From Actinokineospora terrae (lineage in GTDB: Bacteria; Actinomycetota; Actinomycetes; Mycobacteriales; Pseudonocardiaceae): a stretch of 64,000 bases of DNA. A program made the translations under genes and the position numbers. Positions 61,902 through 64,000 of the stretch are shown in pieces. Location: contig NZ_FOGI01000007.1 of assembly GCF_900111175.1 (NCBI RefSeq), forward strand, positions 186,001 to 250,000, written 5' to 3'. Position 1 is the first letter of the stretch, and every line of letters begins with the position of its first letter. A model generated the notes under the pieces. That model saw nothing but the letters and a program-made list of their open reading frames with translations. It was not told where the DNA came from and searched no databases.

Positions 61902-63272
61902 ATGCCGACGTACGCGGGTGGTACCCGAGAGCAGCAGACCGAACGCACCTCGACGACACCCCCGCCGCCTCGGCAGCCCGTGCCTGCCGAACCCGAGGCG
62001 GGCATGTTCTCCTCGCTGCGGGTGCGCAACTACCGGCTCTTCGCCACGGGCCAGGTCGTGTCCAATGTGGGCACTTGGATGCAGCGGATCGCGCAGGACT
62101 GGTTGGTGCTGGTGCTCACCGGCAACAACCCGGTCGCACTGGGCATCGCCGCCGCGTTGCAGTTCCTGCCGACGCTGCTGTTCTCCTTGTGGGCCGGGGT
62201 GTTGGCCGACCGGTTGGACAAGCGCAAGCTGCTCATCGGCGTCCAAATAGGACTCGCCGCGTGCGCGCTGGTGCTCGGCGTGCTCGACGTGACCGGGATC
62301 GTGCAGGTGTGGCACGTGTACGTGCTGTGCTTCGTGCTCGGCGCGTTCTCCGCGGTCGAGGTGCCGGTCCGCCAGTCGTTCGTCGCCGAGATCGTCGGCC
62401 GCTCGCAGGTCACCAACGCGGTCGCGATCAACTCGACCAGCTTCAACCTGGCCCGCATCGTCGGCCCGGCCATCGCGGGCGTCATGATCATCCTGATCGG
62501 CACCGGCTGGCTGTTCCTGGCCAACGCGGTGTTCACCTTCGCGGTGATCGCGGGCCTGCTGCTGATGGACCCGGCGAAGCTCATCCGCGGTCCCAAGATC
62601 CCGCGCGCCAAGGGGCAACTGCGGGAGGGCCTGCGCTACGTGCGGGGCCGCGCCGACATCCTGACCGTGATGGTCCTGGTGTTCTTCGTCAGCACCTTCG
62701 GCATGACCTTCTTCGTCACCCTCGCCGTCGTCGCCGCCACCGTCTTCAACCGCGATGCCGACGGCTACGGCCTGCTCTCCACCGCCCTCGCCGTCGGCAC
62801 CCTCGCCGGCTCGATCCTCGCCGTCCGCCGCAGCTCCCGGGGCCGCCCCCGCACCCGCATGCTCCTCGGCGCCGCCTTCGCGTTCGGCGTGCTGGAGGTC
62901 GTGGTCGGCCTGATGCCGAACTTCACCGCGTTCGCCATCGCCCTGGTCCCGGTCGGCCTGTTCCTGATGACCTTCATGACCACCGCCAACTCCACCGTCC
63001 AACTGGCCGTCTCCCCCGAGATGCGCGGCCGCGTCATGGGCCTCTACATGCTCGTCTTCGTCGGCGGCAACCCCATCGGCGCCCCCATGGTCGGCTGGAT
63101 GGCAGACCAGTGGGGCGCCCGCAGCCCCTTCATCATCGGCGGCGCCATCGCCGCCCTCACCGCCATGACCTGCGGTCTCTTCCTGCTACTCCGCGGCGGC
63201 GTCCAACGCCCGGTGACGGGCTGGGGACGGCTGCTGCTGCGTCGGCCGGGGTACGAGAACCCGGTCAAGTAG
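61902..63272 (+). CDS. MFS transporter (drug/enterobactin-exporter type)
   Basis: A 456-residue 12-helix exporter of the MFS_3 group: MFSSLRVRNYRLFATGQVVSNVGTWMQRIAQDWL, then the loop 2-3 motif WAGVLADRLDKRKLL and VPVRQSFVAEIV. The ATG directly follows the marR stop, so MarR probably controls this pump. The first 30 residues are polar. Confidence 0.92.
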   Translation: MPTYAGGTREQQTERTSTTPPPPRQPVPAEPEAGMFSSLRVRNYRLFATGQVVSNVGTWMQRIAQDWLVLVLTGNNPVALGIAAALQFLPTLLFSLWAGVLADRLDKRKLLIGVQIGLAACALVLGVLDVTGIVQVWHVYVLCFVLGAFSAVEVPVRQSFVAEIVGRSQVTNAVAINSTSFNLARIVGPAIAGVMIILIGTGWLFLANAVFTFAVIAGLLLMDPAKLIRGPKIPRAKGQLREGLRYVRGRADILTVMVLVFFVSTFGMTFFVTLAVVAATVFNRDADGYGLLSTALAVGTLAGSILAVRRSSRGRPRTRMLLGAAFAFGVLEVVVGLMPNFTAFAIALVPVGLFLMTFMTTANSTVQLAVSPEMRGRVMGLYMLVFVGGNPIGAPMVGWMADQWGARSPFIIGGAIAALTAMTCGLFLLLRGGVQRPVTGWGRLLLRRPGYENPVK

Positions 63273-63362
63273 CTGGGTGCTGCTCGACTGGTTGTCAGCG
63301 TGAGTGAGGAACGGGCCAGTGTCTGCTGCACTGGTGACGCGTCCCCAACCCGTGGCGGCTGG

Positions 63363-63423
63363 TGGCAGCAGCAAGCCCACCGCCGGGTCCAAGGCCGCCT
63401 GAAGCTCGACTGAACCGGGGCCT
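63363..63423 (+). repeat. Decayed duplicate of the DUF2530 3' end
   Basis: Reads QQQAHRRVQGRLKLD* against QQQARRRGSKAAQKLD* of the source gene, sharing the stop codon and CGGGGCCT after it. The net difference is 3 nt, from two small gaps. The upstream part of DUF2530 is missing. Confidence 0.75.
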
Positions 63424-63762
63424 ACTCGTCCTCGGCTGGTTGCCAACCGATGGTGGTGGGGAGCGCGCGGGTGGTGAGGAACTCCGCCAAGGCTTCGTAG
63501 GCGGTGTCGATGGGGATCTCTTGAGGCGGACACGGTCGGGGGAGCGCGGGTCGTGTGATCCGGCGGAGAGCACCCAGAGGCAGGGCGTTGCCGGGTCGTT
63601 GAGCGCGCGCAGTCCAGCGACCAGGTCGACGCCGTGGGGGAGGTCGTCGACGTGGAGGAACGCTCCTCGCAGGGTGCTGTCGGCTAATGGTCTCCGAAGG
63701 CAGTGGGTAGCGAGGCGTGCAGTTGTGGCTGTGAGCTGCCGATACTCATCAGCGGGGGGCAA
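63422..63762 (-). pseudogene. Frameshifted small gene, possible Imm1-like immunity protein
   Basis: Two frames make sense in turn. The first (from TTG 63762) gives ADSTLRGAFLHVDDLPHG and LRALNDPATPCLWVLSAG. A different frame then gives PPQEIPIDTAYEALAEFL and TTRALPTTIGWQPAEDE before a TAG at 63422. The switch falls at about 63530-63580. The end resembles the C-terminus of Imm1-type immunity proteins ('vP...a..al.eFl.tg..P..v.WQ'), but this is a weak match. No ATG/GTG start is available, so the 5' end may also be lost. A sequencing error is the alternative. Confidence 0.35.
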
Positions 63763-63787
63763 TGGGAAACAGGGCTTGCACGGTCTG

Positions 63788-63806
63788 AGAGGTTAGGCTA
63801 ACCTAA
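63788..63806. promoter_or_regulatory. IdeR/DtxR iron box
   Basis: AGAGGTTAGGCTAACCTAA agrees with the 19-bp iron box TTAGGTTAGSCTAACCTAA at 17 positions. It lies 26 bp upstream of the frameshifted minus-strand gene, and upstream of nothing recognisable on the plus strand before the terminator. Confidence 0.72.
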
Positions 63807-63850
63807 CTCTTGTCCGCTTCGTGGTGGGAGCGGCAGTCAGTTCGGGAACG

Positions 63851-63890
63851 GCGAGACCCCCGCACCAAGCGTCCGGTGCGGGGGTCTCGC
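63851..63890. terminator. Strong hairpin terminator
   Basis: Perfect 16-bp stem, GCGAGACCCCCGCACC / GGTGCGGGGGTCTCGC, with an 8-nt loop. It lies 45 nt beyond the stop of the partial minus-strand gene and could serve both strands. Confidence 0.85.
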
Positions 63891-63935
63891 TATGTCCGGC
63901 GGGTGCTTGTCGGAGCGTCCTGCCGGAGTGCGGGG

Positions 63936-64000
63936 TTACGCGTTCGGCGTGGGTGGGCGCAGGCCGTTGAGGCCTGCGCGGGCCGCGTCGAAGCGGGCGG
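63936..64000 (-). CDS. 3' end of a gene running out of the window
   Basis: Only the last 20 residues (ARFDAARAGLNGLRPPTPNA) and TAA are inside. Codon use and the terminator just after it support a real gene end. The family cannot be named from this fragment. Confidence 0.45.
   Translation of the reverse strand, partial: ARFDAARAGLNGLRPPTPNA

Overview
This is a high-GC actinobacterial chromosome segment, best matched by the family Pseudonocardiaceae (Actinokineospora/Saccharothrix/Amycolatopsis-like). The reasons are the GC-rich third codon positions, frequent GTG starts, GTGA/ATGA start-stop overlaps, a stand-alone groEL under CIRCE control, a conservon (NIT-domain kinase, roadblock, DUF742, GTPase), a c-di-AMP riboswitch upstream of an Rpf-like gene, and a block resembling Mycobacterium tuberculosis Rv0871-Rv0880. 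No rRNA, tRNA, CRISPR array, IS element or prophage was seen.

Layout. 0-8 kb: membrane Ser/Thr kinase, groEL, HelD-type RNA polymerase-recycling ATPase, a sigma factor coupled to a small protein, a chagasin-like protease inhibitor, a small membrane protein and a PspC protein. 8-22 kb: a molybdenum hydroxylase (aldehyde oxidase/form II CO-dehydrogenase-like) locus, made of a MoxR ATPase, VWA protein, XdhC, small/large/medium subunits and CoxG. It is split by an opposite-strand block holding an M1 peptidase and a 1297-residue Pls/PosA-type adenylation/acyltransferase protein, with a divergent PadR regulator. 22-30 kb: a PRPP synthetase-like protein, CapA lipoprotein, MenC, a serine hydrolase, XPB helicase with a coupled 60-residue protein, and two LppU-like paralogues. 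30-34 kb: an ABC importer (SsuABC/TauABC type) with two permeases. 34-39 kb: the conservon. 39-42 kb: a helicase-associated-domain protein and a small gene. 42-48 kb: malic enzyme, then most of molybdenum cofactor synthesis (moaC, a moaB-moaE fusion, moaD, moaA, a TOBE-domain regulator), plus a VOC protein and an Rpf/LysM protein. 48-53 kb: HAD phosphatases, a metallophosphoesterase, YccF and an acyl-CoA ligase. 53-63 kb: cold-shock protein, DUF2771, MFS, glutamine cyclotransferase, DUF3027, a sacsin/Hsp90-like ATPase, DUF2530, GNAT, MarR and MFS. 63-64 kb: decayed DNA with a duplicated gene end, a frameshifted gene, an iron box, a strong terminator and the 3' end of one more gene.

How the parts connect. 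The moa genes supply the cofactor that the 18-21 kb hydroxylase needs, and MoxR, VWA and XdhC are its maturation helpers. Rpf is layered under a Crp-like site and a c-di-AMP riboswitch.

The least explained structures are non-coding. (1) A pair of inverted 310-380 bp elements, at about 24.4-24.7 kb and 41.5-41.9 kb, each begins at a gene's stop codon and each carries a perfect DnaA-type 9-mer. (2) Two identical-spacing pairs of CGATATCG palindromes lie between pls and padR. (3) A 61-64 bp duplicated 3' end of the DUF2530 gene sits next to a frameshifted, possibly Imm1-like gene. I found no clear new defence or mobile system. All calls come from reading the sequence; no database search was run.
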